Below the pieces are notes generated by a model that was not told where the DNA came from, searched no databases, and was given only the letters and a program-made list of their open reading frames with translations. A program made the position numbers and the translations under genes. DNA of 64,000 nucleotides from PALSA-505 sp963699015 (GTDB lineage: Bacteria > Actinomycetota > Actinomycetes > Streptosporangiales > Streptosporangiaceae), in contig CAVOSX010000008.1 in NCBI GenBank assembly GCA_963699015.1, forward strand, positions 372,001 to 436,000, in the 5' to 3' direction. This document shows positions 8,596 through 17,509 of the stretch, one piece after another (position 1 is the stretch's first letter; every line of letters starts with the position of its first letter).

Positions 8596-9378
8596 ATGCC
8601 TGGCGCAGGTGACCCGATCACGAGCAGCTGGGACGCCATACAGCCTGCTCTGACCCCGACGACCCCGCGGGTCATCGCCGAAGTAATTCGCGGCCTCATC
8701 CACCGTGGTGAGCTCACCCCCGCCGACCGGCTCCCGCCCGAACGTGCGCTTGCCTATCGGCTAGGCGTCGCGCGGGTCTCGCTGCGTGAGGCACTGGCCC
8801 AGCTGCAGCAGGAGGGGTACCTGATGGCCCGTCGCGGTGCGCACGGCGGAACGTTCGTCACCGGGCTGGCGGAGCCGCGCCGTCGCTGGCTGCGCCGGAT
8901 GCGGGAGAACTTCGCCGATCTCGAGGACATCATCGACTACCGGATCGCGATCGAGGCCCACGCGGCCAGGCTCGCGGCCAGGCGCCGGGGCCAGGCCGAC
9001 CTGCCGGCCATCGAGGAGGCCGTCCGGTGGCGGCCCGGGGCGGCCGGCGTCGCGTCGTTCCGCGCCGCCGACAGTGCCTTCCACCGTGCGATCGCCGCCG
9101 CCGCGCGCAGCCCGCGGCTGGAAGCGGCGATCGACGAGGCCCGGGGGCTGCTGTTCCTGCCGGCCGATGCCCTGGCCCAACCTGCGGGGACCGGCCAGTC
9201 GTTCGGCGCTCACACCCAGATCGCCGCGGCCGTTCGGGACGGCGACGGGGACCGGGCAGCCGCGGCGATGCGGGCGCACATTGAATCCACCCGCGACTGG
9301 CTGCGGCATGCACTGACCGCGAGCCCTACCCCCGCACGGCCCGCTAGCCACGTGCTCCCCTCGCGCCCTCATCCATGA
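8596..9378 (+). CDS. GntR/FadR family transcriptional regulator
   Basis: A 260-residue cytoplasmic repressor-type protein. Residues about 24-88 are a winged helix-turn-helix with the GntR signature RLPPERALAYRLGVARVSLREAL, shown here only as its start and end: RLPPERALA to VSLREAL. Residues 105-235 form an all-helical FCD ligand domain with EDIIDYRIAIEA and conserved His/Asp metal or ligand positions. Such proteins sense organic acids or acyl compounds. ATG at 8596 follows GAGG. No obvious target gene is adjacent on the same strand. Confidence 0.85.
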   Translation: MPGAGDPITSSWDAIQPALTPTTPRVIAEVIRGLIHRGELTPADRLPPERALAYRLGVARVSLREALAQLQQEGYLMARRGAHGGTFVTGLAEPRRRWLRRMRENFADLEDIIDYRIAIEAHAARLAARRRGQADLPAIEEAVRWRPGAAGVASFRAADSAFHRAIAAAARSPRLEAAIDEARGLLFLPADALAQPAGTGQSFGAHTQIAAAVRDGDGDRAAAAMRAHIESTRDWLRHALTASPTPARPASHVLPSRPHP

Positions 9379-9470
9379 TCGTTGTCACTGTGCCTGCGCC
9401 CGGACCAGCGGGGCAAACTACCACGGATTTGGCCGAAACACCTGCCAGGACAACGTGATCATCCGGGTGG

Positions 9471-9683
9471 CTAGCGGGCGCCGCGCACCTCGAGATGATC
9501 GAGGAGGGACTGGGTGGCGGCGGCGATCGTTTCCACCGCCTGGCCGAACGCCTCCGCGTTATGCGCGGCCGGCGCCCGGAACCCGCTGACCTTCCTGACG
9601 TACTGCAGCGCCGCGGCCCGCACGTCGGCGTCGGTCACGTGCTCGGCATACGGCTCGCGCAAGGTCTTGATGCTGCGACACAT
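9471..9683 (-). CDS. DUF2277 family protein
   Basis: A 70-residue cytoplasmic protein starting MCRSIKTLR, the nearly invariant N-terminus of DUF2277 proteins. These small proteins are widespread in actinobacteria and proteobacteria and have no assigned function. The start is ATG at 9683; an upstream in-frame extension lacks the family signature. The gene ends 92 bp after the FadR gene on the other strand. Confidence 0.85.
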   Translation of the reverse strand: MCRSIKTLREPYAEHVTDADVRAAALQYVRKVSGFRAPAAHNAEAFGQAVETIAAATQSLLDHLEVRGAR

Positions 9684-9739
9684 GACAATGACTGTACGAA
9701 ACAACCGCCCCGCCCGCCGCCACCCGGGGGAGGTGATCT

Positions 9740-10528
9740 TTACCGCCACGGCTTGAGCAGTGGCAGCTCGCCGCCCGTGACCGACAGCGACTCGGCGACG
9801 GGACCAGGCCGGCCGACCAGCCACGCGGCAATTGCCCAGGACGGCGCGGCCACGGCAACGCTCCGGCTGGCACCGGCGCCGCCGTCAGCCCTGGCTGCGG
9901 CGCCCGCGCTCCAGCGCTCGCCGGTGTCGGTGGCGCGCACTTGCAGCGCCAGGCCGTCCGGCAGCCGTTCGGGCAGGTCGCCGGCGGCAGAGAGAATGCC
10001 GGCCACGAACGAATCCGGCCATCCGTCCGGCCGGAACCGGCCCCCGAGATCGACGTGATGGATCTCCACCTCCCCCAGCCGCATCATCGGCGTGTCGCTG
10101 AGCGGCAGCGTGCCGACCCGGTGGTGCAGCATCTCGCGGTCCCAGTCTGACGGGCGCATGGCGGACCAGGCGTCGCTCAGCGCGGCCGCTGACGAGATGA
10201 CGTCGGCCACCAGTTCGGTCACCGGTCGGCCCGCGCCCGCCTCGATGTCCTGGTCGCGCGCCTGCGCGCTGTCGTACATGGGCACGGCCTCGCCGCGGCG
10301 GGCACCCTCGGCACCGCGGCGCAGGCCGTCGGCGTTGCGCGCGATGTGCGTCAGCACGTGCCCGACAGTCCAGCCCGGGCATAGCGACGGGCGCGCCGCA
10401 GCGTCCTCGGTCAAGCCGTCGATCCCGGCAAGCAGCCGTCCGGTGGCCTCGTTGACCTGCTCGATCTGCCCGGCGATATCGGCCGGGCTGGGGTCACCGG
10501 GCACGTCCGCGCCCTGCCGCCAGCACAC
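9740..10528 (-). CDS. Maleylpyruvate isomerase family mycothiol-dependent enzyme
   Basis: A 262-residue protein with the DinB-like MDMPI metal-binding fold. It shows CPGWTVGHVLTHIARNADGL near residue 50-70 and GEVEIHHVDLG near residue 152-162, supplying the His and Glu/His metal ligands. Relatives use mycothiol, the actinobacterial thiol, for isomerase or S-transferase reactions. The C-terminal domain (residues 170-260) matches the usual family length. The start is GTG at 10528; GTG at 10501 follows a better AGGG and may be the true start. The substrate is unknown. Confidence 0.8.
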   Translation of the reverse strand: MCWRQGADVPGDPSPADIAGQIEQVNEATGRLLAGIDGLTEDAAARPSLCPGWTVGHVLTHIARNADGLRRGAEGARRGEAVPMYDSAQARDQDIEAGAGRPVTELVADVISSAAALSDAWSAMRPSDWDREMLHHRVGTLPLSDTPMMRLGEVEIHHVDLGGRFRPDGWPDSFVAGILSAAGDLPERLPDGLALQVRATDTGERWSAGAAARADGGAGASRSVAVAAPSWAIAAWLVGRPGPVAESLSVTGGELPLLKPWR

Positions 10529-10687
10529 CGTGGTTGATCATGCCACGATGCTACGTCGGCCGGGTGTCCGCGCCGCCCCGGGTCCCGCCGCGGACAAGAC
10601 CCACACCGCGACCTCGGCCCCGCCGGCCGGTCGCCGGGCCCGCCACCCCCTGACGGCGCCAGCAGCCGGACGGGCCGCCGTGGTCGT

Positions 10688-11743
10688 CTAGGCCGCGGCG
10701 CGATCGGCAACCGGCCGCCGCCGCCGCGCCGGATCCGTCAGCGCCGGCGGGCGCCAGGCACCGTCCGCCCGGTACAGGTCAGATCCGGGCGGCACGATCT
10801 CGTCGATCCTGTCCAGGGTCTTGTCCTCCAGGGTGACCGCGGCGCCGTTGAGCAGATCCTCCAGCTGCCGCATGGTCCGCGGCCCGGTGATCACCGAGGT
10901 GACGGCGGGATGGGCCAGCGGGAAGGCCACGGCCAGCTGGGGCAGCGAGCAGCCGATGTCCTCCGCGAGGCCTGCGAGCTGCTCGACGGCATCGAACTTG
11001 GCGGTGTTGTCCGGAAGCGACGGGTCGAACCGGTGTGGCGTGAGCGCGGCCCGCCCGGCCGACAGGTCAACCGAAAGGCCCTTGCGGTACCTGCCGGACA
11101 AGAAGCCCGAGGCCAGCGGGCTCCAGGTCAGCACGCCCATCCCGTACCGCTGGCACACCGGGAGCACGGACGTCTCGACCCCCCGGGCCAGCAGCGAGTA
11201 CGGCGGCTGCTCGGTGCGCAGCCGGGGCAGCGCGCGGCGCTCGGCCACCCAGTGCGCCTCGACGACCTGCTCGGCCGGGAAGGTCGAGCAGCCGAAGGCG
11301 CGGATCTTCCCCTGCCGTACCAGGTCGCCCAGCACCGAGAGGGTCTCCTCGATGTCGGTTGACTCATCGGGGCGGTGGATCTGGTACAGGTCGATCCAGT
11401 CCGTCTGCAGCCGCTTCAGGCTCTCCTCGACCTCGGTGAGAATCCAGCGCCGCGAGTTGCCGCTCCGGTTGCGGCCCTCGCCCATCGGGAAGTGCACCTT
11501 GGTGGCGAGTACGACGCCGTCGCGCCGGCCCCGCAGCGCCCGGCCGACGATTTCCTCCGACTCGCCCGCGGAGTACATGTCCGCCGTGTCGACGAAGTTG
11601 ATGCCCCGATCCAGGGCGGCGTGGATGATGCGGACGCATTCGTCGTGGTCGGGGTTGCCGACCGCGCCGAACATCATGGCCCCGAGGCAGTGCACGCTGA
11701 CCTCGATTCCGGTCCCGCCGAGAGTGCGATAGCGCATAGTCAT
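10688..11743 (-). CDS. Aldo/keto reductase
   Basis: A 351-residue NADPH-dependent oxidoreductase with the TIM-barrel AKR tetrad D52-Y57-K82-H123, seen in VDTADMYSAGESE, ATKVHFP and YQIHRPDES. It belongs to the group acting on small aldehydes and ketones. I place the start at ATG 11743 because the promoter -10 element ends seven bases before it, implying a leaderless mRNA. An ATG six bases further in is an alternative, while the open frame upstream crosses the promoter. A MerR-type promoter suggests induction by an electrophile or aldehyde. Confidence 0.88.
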   Translation of the reverse strand: MTMRYRTLGGTGIEVSVHCLGAMMFGAVGNPDHDECVRIIHAALDRGINFVDTADMYSAGESEEIVGRALRGRRDGVVLATKVHFPMGEGRNRSGNSRRWILTEVEESLKRLQTDWIDLYQIHRPDESTDIEETLSVLGDLVRQGKIRAFGCSTFPAEQVVEAHWVAERRALPRLRTEQPPYSLLARGVETSVLPVCQRYGMGVLTWSPLASGFLSGRYRKGLSVDLSAGRAALTPHRFDPSLPDNTAKFDAVEQLAGLAEDIGCSLPQLAVAFPLAHPAVTSVITGPRTMRQLEDLLNGAAVTLEDKTLDRIDEIVPPGSDLYRADGAWRPPALTDPARRRRPVADRAAA

Positions 11744-11750
11744 GCGCCGA

Positions 11751-11781
11751 ACCCTAGAATCTAGAGTCAACTCTAGGTCAA
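11751..11781 (-). promoter_or_regulatory. MerR-type promoter with 19-bp spacer and central dyad
   Basis: Reading leftward, -35 TTGACC (11781-11776) and -10 TAGGGT (11756-11751) are separated by 19 bp. The region 11776-11761 holds the dyad CTAGAGT-TG-ACTCTAG with 7-bp perfect arms. A long spacer filled by a dyad is the hallmark of promoters activated by MerR-family proteins. The arm pattern resembles NmlR/AdhR-type aldehyde-responsive sites. No merR gene is in the window. Confidence 0.7.
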
Positions 11782-11868
11782 CCTGATAACCCGGACCGCG
11801 GCGCCGCTGCGCCGGCGCCTGCTCTCCCGCGGCGGGTAGCGTCCGGCCCGCCACTCACCAAGATCGAC

Positions 11869-11908
11869 ATGCGGTCTGCCGTTCACCGGTGAACGGCAGA
11901 CCCCGCAT
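11869..11908. terminator. 40-bp near-perfect palindrome after the haloalkane dehalogenase gene
   Basis: The core 11873-11902 is a perfect palindrome with 15-base arms (GGTCTGCCGTTCACC and its complement). ATGCG/CGCAT extends it, with a 2-base bulge. It lies 64 bp past the leftward dehalogenase stop, so a terminator is likely. With no loop, it could also be a cruciform or a protein-binding site. Confidence 0.5.
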
Positions 11909-11971
11909 CGAGTCCGTGCGGCGGGGCGGGGCGTGCGGCGAGGTGGGGCGGGCGCGGGGTGCGCGGGCGGG

Positions 11972-12871
11972 CTAGGCGGGGTGGGCGCGGACGAACTCGG
12001 CGATCACGGTGCCCAGCCGCTGGCCCGCGTCTTCCTGGAGGAAATGGCCGGCGCCTTCGATCACCGGATGCTCGATGCCGGCCGCGCCGGGGATCATCTT
12101 CTTCAGGATGGGCGCCATTGCCCCGGTGATCGGGTCCCGGTCGCTGAACGCGACAAGGAACGGTTTGTCCCACGCGGTCAGCCGCTGCCAGGCCGCCCGG
12201 TTAGCCGCGGTGGCCGGGTCGTCGGGCGAGGTCGGCACCAGGCCGGGCATGGCCCGCGGCGCGGCCATGAAGTCCGGGCCGGGGAACGGCGCCTCGTACC
12301 CGGCGAGCACCGCATCCGGCAGCGTGGTCTGGCAGCCGGCCTGCACCAGCCGGGCCACGTCCAGGGTCGGGGCGGTGCGTACCACCTCGCGGAACCGCAG
12401 CCAGACCTCGGGCATCGGCTGGTCGCCGGTGGGCAGCCCGGTGTTGGCCGCCACCACCCGGGCGAACCGGTCCGGGTGCTCGGCCACCAGCCGCAGCCCG
12501 ATCAGCCCGCCCCAGTCCTGCCCGACCAGGGTCAGCCCGCGCAGGTCCAGCGCGTCGAAGGCGAACGACCGGACCCACTCCACGTGCCGCGCGTAGCTGT
12601 GGTCCCCGACCTCGGCCGGCTTGTCCGACCGGCCGAACCCGATCAGGTCCGCGGCGATCGCGCGCAGTCCCGCGTCGGCCAGCACCGGCATCACATGGCG
12701 GTAGAGGAACGACCAGCTCGGCTCGCCGTGCAGCAGCAGGACCGGCTCACCGTCGGACGGCCCGGCCTCGACGTAAGCTATCCGCGCCCCGCCGGCGTCC
12801 GCATAGCGCGGCGGGTAGCCGAAGTCAGGCAGGCCGGCGAAGCGATCCTCCGGGGTACGCACGATTCGCAT
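11972..12871 (-). CDS. Haloalkane dehalogenase
   Basis: A 299-residue alpha/beta-hydrolase that would hydrolyse a carbon-halogen bond to alcohol plus halide. Visible features are the oxyanion segment HGEPSW (49-53), nucleophile D119 in VGQDWGG with halide-stabilising W120 directly after it, D244 or D246 in FSDRDPIT, and H276 in EGAGHFLQ. The Asp nucleophile followed by Trp separates it from esterases and epoxide hydrolases. Length and motifs fit subfamily HLD-I. It begins 4 bp after the hydantoinase fusion gene, so it is surely co-transcribed with it. Confidence 0.85.
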   Translation of the reverse strand: MRIVRTPEDRFAGLPDFGYPPRYADAGGARIAYVEAGPSDGEPVLLLHGEPSWSFLYRHVMPVLADAGLRAIAADLIGFGRSDKPAEVGDHSYARHVEWVRSFAFDALDLRGLTLVGQDWGGLIGLRLVAEHPDRFARVVAANTGLPTGDQPMPEVWLRFREVVRTAPTLDVARLVQAGCQTTLPDAVLAGYEAPFPGPDFMAAPRAMPGLVPTSPDDPATAANRAAWQRLTAWDKPFLVAFSDRDPITGAMAPILKKMIPGAAGIEHPVIEGAGHFLQEDAGQRLGTVIAEFVRAHPA

Positions 12872-12875
12872 CCGG

Positions 12876-15800
12876 TCATGGTGTCACGGCCCGGCCGGTC
12901 CCCGCGACGGCCTGGCCGGTCCCCGCGACGGCCTGGCCGGTCCCCGCGACGGCCTGGCCGGTCCCCGCGACGGCCTGGCCGGTCCCCGCGACGGCCTGGC
13001 CGTAGCCGCCACCGCCCGGGGTCTCCAGCACCAGCACGTCTCCCTCGGCCACCTCGACGCAGTCACAGCCGCGCAACCGGGTGATCCGGCCGCCGGGGTG
13101 CTCCACCCACTGGCGGCCGAGCTCGCCTGGCTGCCCGCCCGCCATCCCGTAGGGCGGGACCCGCCGGTGGCTGCTCAGCGTGCTCACCGTCATCGGCGCG
13201 AGGAAGCGAAGCCGGCGCCGGCCGCCGTCGCCGCCGCGCCAGCGGCCCGCGCCGCCGCTGCCGGGCCGGATGGCGTAGGACTCCACCCGGACCGGGTAGC
13301 GCCACTCCAGCACTTCCGGGTCGGTCAGCCGGGAGTTGGTCATGTGCGTCTGCACCACGGACGTGCCGTCGAACCCGTGCCCGGCCCCGGATCCGCTCGC
13401 CACCGTCTCGTAGTACTGGTACCGGTCGCTGCCGAACGTGACGTTGTTCATCGTCCCCGACCCCTCGGCCATGATGGCGAGCGCGGCATACAGCGCGCCG
13501 GTGACGGCCTGGGACGTCTCCACATTCCCCGCCGCGACGGCCGCGGGGTACCCGGGTGACAGCAAGGTGCCCGGCGGGATGATCACGGTGACCGGCTTGA
13601 GGCAGCCCGAGTTCAGCGGGATCTCGTCGTCCACCAGGGTGCGCAGCACGTAAAGCACCGCCGCCATGGCGACGGACGAGGGGGCGTTGAAGTTGCCGGG
13701 CAGCTGCGCCGAGGTGCCGGTGAAGTCGATCTGGGCGGTCCGGCTGCGCTGGTCCACCCGCACCGCGACCCGGATCACCGCGCCGCTGTCCAGCTCGTAG
13801 CGGTACTCACCGCCGTGCAGCCTCGCGATGACCCGGCGCACCGCTTCCTCCGCGTTGTCCTGCACGTGGCCCATGTACGCGGTCACCACGTCCAGGCCGA
13901 AGTGGCTCACCAGCTGGCGCAGTTCCGCTGCCCCCTTCTCGTTCGCCGCGACCTGCGCGCGCAGGTCCGCGAGGTTGGCCGCCGGGTTGCGGGAGGGGTA
14001 CTCGGCCGAGCTCAGCAGGCGGCCGGTTTCCGCCTCGCGCAGCACGCCGCCCTCGACCAGCCGCCAGTTGTCGATGAGCACGCCCTCTTCCTCGATCCGG
14101 CTGCTGAACGCGGGCATGGAGCCGGGCGTGATCCCGCCGATCTCGGCGTGGTGGCCGCGCGCGGCGACGAAGAACAAGATCTCGCCCGCCTGGCTGCCGG
14201 CGCCGAAGACCGGGGTCACCACGGTGATGTCGGGCAGGTGAGTGCCGCCGTGGTAGGGATCGTTCAGGATGAAGACGTCACCGGGCCTGATGGCTCCCGG
14301 GTTGCGGCGGATGACCATCGCGATGGCATCGCCCATCGACCCCAGGTGCACCGGCATGTGCGGCGCGTTGGCGATGAGCTGGCCGGCCGCATCGAAAACG
14401 GCACAGGAGAAGTCCAGCCGCTCCTTGATGTTGACCGAGTGCGCGGTGCTCTGCAGCCGGACGCCCATCTGCTCGGCGATGGACATGAACAGGTTGTTGA
14501 AGATCTCCAGCAGCACGGGATCGGCGACGGTCGCGACCGCGCGGCGGTCCCGGCGGCCCGCCACCCTGGTCAGCAGCAGGTCCCCCGCGCTGGTCAGCTC
14601 GGCCTGCCAGCCCGGCTCGACCACGGTGGTGGCGAAATCCTCCGTGATGATGGCGGGCCCGGCCGCCGCGATGCCCGGGCGCAGCTCACCGCGCGGCAGC
14701 AGGTCCACGTCGGCCCAGGCGCCGTCGGTGAACATCGGCACCCGGGTCACGGCAGGCCGGCCCGCCCTGGCCGGGCCGGCCCGCCCGAGGGGCCCGGCGC
14801 CCGGCGCTTCGGCGGCCGCGGTCAGTTCCACCGACACCGCCTCGAGCACGATCGGCTTGTCCGGCATCAGGAACGAGTAATGCTGCCGGTATGCGGCCTC
14901 GAACGCGCTCACCAGGCCCGCCTTGCCGGTCAGCGGAACGCTCAGCGCGGTGTCGGTGCCCGCGTACCGCAGCTGGGCCCGGCGCACCGACCGGGTACCG
15001 GAGCCGGTGATCCCGTCGGCGGCCAGCTCGTCGCGCGCCTCGGCCTCGAGTCGTTTCACGAGGGCAGCCGCGTCGGCCAGGGCGTCATCGGACAGCTCGG
15101 CCTCGACCGCCGACTCGCGCATCACGGCGACGTCGGCGAGTCCCATCCCGTACGCGGACAGCACGCCGGCGAGCGGGTGGATGAGCGCCGTGGTCATGCC
15201 CAGCGCGTCGGCGACCGCGCAGGCATGCTGGCCGCCCGCGCCGCCGAACGTGGCGAGCGCGTACCTGGTGACGTCGTAGCCGCGCTGGATCGAGATTTTC
15301 TTGATGGCGTTCGCCATGTTCGCCACCGCGATCTCCAGGAAGCCGGCCGCCACCTCCGCGCCGCTGCGCGGCTGCCCGCTCGCCGCGGTGATCTGCCTGG
15401 CGAGCTCCGCGAAGCCCCGGGCCGTGGCGGCGGCGTCCAGCGGCTCATCCCCGCGCGGGCCGAACACCCGCGGGAAGTAATCCGGCTGGATCCGGCCGAG
15501 CATCAGGTTGGCGTCGGTCACGGTGAGCGGCCCGCCGGACCGGTAGCAGGCGGGTCCGGGGCTGGCGCCTGCCGAGTCCGGCCCGACACGGTAGCGGCTG
15601 CCGTCAAAGTGCAGGACCGACCCGCCGCCGGCGGCGACAGTATGGATGCTCAGCATCGGCGCCCGCATCCGCACGCCGGCGACCTCGGTCTCGTACCGCC
15701 GTTCGAACTCCCCGGCGAAGTGCGACACGTCGGTGGACGTGCCGCCCATGTCGAACCCGATGACCTGACCGAATCCGGCCGCGGCGCTGCTGCGGGCCAT

Positions 15801-16601
15801 GCCGACGATGCCGCCGGCCGGCCCGGACAGGATCGAGTCCTTGCCCCGGAACCGGCGCGCGTCCGCCAGCCCGCCGTTGGACTGCATGAACAGCACGCGC
15901 ACCCCGGGCAGCTCGGCGGTCACCCGGTCGACGTAGCGGGCCAGGATGGGCGACAGGTAGGCGTCCGCCACCGTGGTGTCGCCGCGGGACACCAGCTTCA
16001 TCAGCGGGCTCGTCGCGTGTGACTCGGACACCTGGGCAAAGCCGATGTCCCTGGCGATATCGCCGATCCTGGCCTCGTGCGCCGGGTACCGGTACCCGTG
16101 CAGGCACAGCACGGCCGCGGCGCGGAAGCCGTCGGCGTAAGCGGCGCGCAGGCCGGCGGCCACCGCGTCCTGGTCCAGCGGCACGATCACCTCGCCCTGG
16201 GCGCTGACCCGCTCGGTCGCCTCGATCACCCGGGCGTACAGCACCTCCGGGAGGACGATCTTGCGGTCGAAGATGCGCGGCCGGTTCTGGTACCCGATCC
16301 GCAGCGCGTCGGCGAAGCCGCGGGTGACGACCAGCACCGTGGGCTCACCGCGGCGTTCCAGCAGCGCGTTGGTGGCCACCGTGGTACCCAGCCGGACCGA
16401 GGCGATCTGGTCCCCCGGGATCGGCTGCCCGGGGCGGACGCCGAGCACCTCGCGGATCCCGGCCAGCACCGCGTCCTGGTAGGCCCCGGGGTTCTCCGAG
16501 AGCAGCTTGCGGACGGCCAGGGTGCCGTCCGGACGCCGGGCCACGACATCGGTGAAGGTACCGCCCCGGTCGATCCAGAACTCCCAGCGCCTGGCCATCA
16601 C
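12876..16601 (-). CDS. Fused hydantoinase/5-oxoprolinase (HyuA-HyuB)
   Basis: A 1241-residue cytoplasmic enzyme. Residues 1-680 are the HyuA half, starting with the ATP-site signature DRGGTFTDVV and containing GFDMGGTSTDV, used in ATP-dependent opening of hydantoins or 5-oxoproline. Residues about 690-1200 are the HyuB half (LEIFNNLFMSIAEQMG, NDPYHGGTHLPD). Fusion of both halves is usual for eukaryotic 5-oxoprolinase and found in some bacteria; separate genes are commoner. The last 40 residues are five copies of GQAVAGT made by a 21-bp minisatellite. GTG at 16601 or ATG at 16598 may start it. It lies 8 bp after a shortened MFS gene and 4 bp before a dehalogenase. Confidence 0.88.
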   Translation of the reverse strand: MMARRWEFWIDRGGTFTDVVARRPDGTLAVRKLLSENPGAYQDAVLAGIREVLGVRPGQPIPGDQIASVRLGTTVATNALLERRGEPTVLVVTRGFADALRIGYQNRPRIFDRKIVLPEVLYARVIEATERVSAQGEVIVPLDQDAVAAGLRAAYADGFRAAAVLCLHGYRYPAHEARIGDIARDIGFAQVSESHATSPLMKLVSRGDTTVADAYLSPILARYVDRVTAELPGVRVLFMQSNGGLADARRFRGKDSILSGPAGGIVGMARSSAAAGFGQVIGFDMGGTSTDVSHFAGEFERRYETEVAGVRMRAPMLSIHTVAAGGGSVLHFDGSRYRVGPDSAGASPGPACYRSGGPLTVTDANLMLGRIQPDYFPRVFGPRGDEPLDAAATARGFAELARQITAASGQPRSGAEVAAGFLEIAVANMANAIKKISIQRGYDVTRYALATFGGAGGQHACAVADALGMTTALIHPLAGVLSAYGMGLADVAVMRESAVEAELSDDALADAAALVKRLEAEARDELAADGITGSGTRSVRRAQLRYAGTDTALSVPLTGKAGLVSAFEAAYRQHYSFLMPDKPIVLEAVSVELTAAAEAPGAGPLGRAGPARAGRPAVTRVPMFTDGAWADVDLLPRGELRPGIAAAGPAIITEDFATTVVEPGWQAELTSAGDLLLTRVAGRRDRRAVATVADPVLLEIFNNLFMSIAEQMGVRLQSTAHSVNIKERLDFSCAVFDAAGQLIANAPHMPVHLGSMGDAIAMVIRRNPGAIRPGDVFILNDPYHGGTHLPDITVVTPVFGAGSQAGEILFFVAARGHHAEIGGITPGSMPAFSSRIEEEGVLIDNWRLVEGGVLREAETGRLLSSAEYPSRNPAANLADLRAQVAANEKGAAELRQLVSHFGLDVVTAYMGHVQDNAEEAVRRVIARLHGGEYRYELDSGAVIRVAVRVDQRSRTAQIDFTGTSAQLPGNFNAPSSVAMAAVLYVLRTLVDDEIPLNSGCLKPVTVIIPPGTLLSPGYPAAVAAGNVETSQAVTGALYAALAIMAEGSGTMNNVTFGSDRYQYYETVASGSGAGHGFDGTSVVQTHMTNSRLTDPEVLEWRYPVRVESYAIRPGSGGAGRWRGGDGGRRRLRFLAPMTVSTLSSHRRVPPYGMAGGQPGELGRQWVEHPGGRITRLRGCDCVEVAEGDVLVLETPGGGGYGQAVAGTGQAVAGTGQAVAGTGQAVAGTGQAVAGTGRAVTP
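12897..13001. repeat. 21-bp minisatellite, five copies, inside the hydantoinase gene
   Basis: Five identical consecutive 21-bp units start at 12897, 12918, 12939, 12960 and 12981. As the period is a multiple of three, the repeat keeps the reading frame and adds the heptapeptide GQAVAGT five times to the C-terminus. Perfect copy identity implies recent expansion by slippage or recombination. Confidence 0.92.
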
Positions 16602-16609
16602 CTCGCATA

Positions 16610-17509
16610 CTAGGCAACCGCGCCGCGGCCATGGTCGGTGTCCGGTGCCACGTCGCCGCTCGCGGCGGTCTGCCCGGACGCCTGGGCTTCGTCGCGCCCG
16701 GACGGGCGTTGCCCGGGCCGGGGGAGCGTTCTGGTTTCGGGGGCGAGCATCCCGAAGAGCGCGGCCACGCCGAGCACGGCAGCGCCGAGTCCGAAGGCCG
16801 AGGCGTAGGAGGCCGCGTCGACGAGGTAGCCCGCCGCCACGGGTCCGGTCACGGAGCCCGCGTCGCCGGCCATCTGGTGCGACGCGACCAGCGTCCCGCC
16901 CTGCCCGGCCAGGATGTCCCCGATCATCGCCGCGGGCGCCACGTCAAGCAGTCCCGAACCGAGGCCCCATACAGCGAGCGCGGCGAGGTACCCGGCCAGG
17001 CCGGGCAGGAACACCAGCATCAGCATGCCGCCGGCCGTCGCCCCGCAACCGGTGACGATGACCGTCCGCCGGCCGAGCGCATCGGCGGCCCGCCCGGCGG
17101 GCAAGACCGCCGCCGCGTTCAGTGCGGCGAAGGCGAGGAAGCCGATGCCGGTCCAGACGGCGGACCGGTGCAGGACATCGCGGACGAACAACGGCACGAT
17201 GGCGCTGCGCACGCCCATGGCAGCGAAGCCGTCCGCAAAGGTCGCCGCCGCCGCTGCGCGGTATGCGCGGCTGCGCAGCGCGCGAGCCAGCGCGGCGAGC
17301 GGCCGGCTCGCTGGCGCGTCTGTGAGCCGACCGCGAGGCACGCGCGGCAGGGCCGCGATGGCGATGGCCCCCGGAACGATGAGCAGGCCGCCGTAGATGA
17401 TGAAGGGTGCCCGCGGCGACCAGGCCGCGATCAGGCCACCCAGCGCCGGGCCGCTGATCCCACCTAGCAGGAATCCGCCTGACATCAGCCCCCCTGACAG
17501 CCGCCGCAC
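16610..17509 (-). CDS. MFS transporter lacking its first four helices
   Basis: This 299-residue membrane protein has about eight hydrophobic segments. The N-terminal sequence, GGLMSGGFLLGGISGPALGG, aligns with helix 5 of a 12-helix major facilitator protein; the inter-domain loop and C-terminal six helices follow. A TGA lies immediately before the GTG at 17509, and only 55 bp separate it from the next gene, so the missing 110-130 residues are not nearby in another frame. It is probably a 5'-truncated, inactive transporter left by a deletion, still first in frame before the hydantoinase gene. Confidence 0.7.
   Translation of the reverse strand: MRRLSGGLMSGGFLLGGISGPALGGLIAAWSPRAPFIIYGGLLIVPGAIAIAALPRVPRGRLTDAPASRPLAALARALRSRAYRAAAAATFADGFAAMGVRSAIVPLFVRDVLHRSAVWTGIGFLAFAALNAAAVLPAGRAADALGRRTVIVTGCGATAGGMLMLVFLPGLAGYLAALAVWGLGSGLLDVAPAAMIGDILAGQGGTLVASHQMAGDAGSVTGPVAAGYLVDAASYASAFGLGAAVLGVAALFGMLAPETRTLPRPGQRPSGRDEAQASGQTAASGDVAPDTDHGRGAVA

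Noticed and set aside
13815..16022. Rightward 735-codon open frame opposite the hydantoinase gene
   Set aside because: Shadow frame caused by high GC; no domain or ribosome site. The opposite strand carries conserved HyuA motifs.
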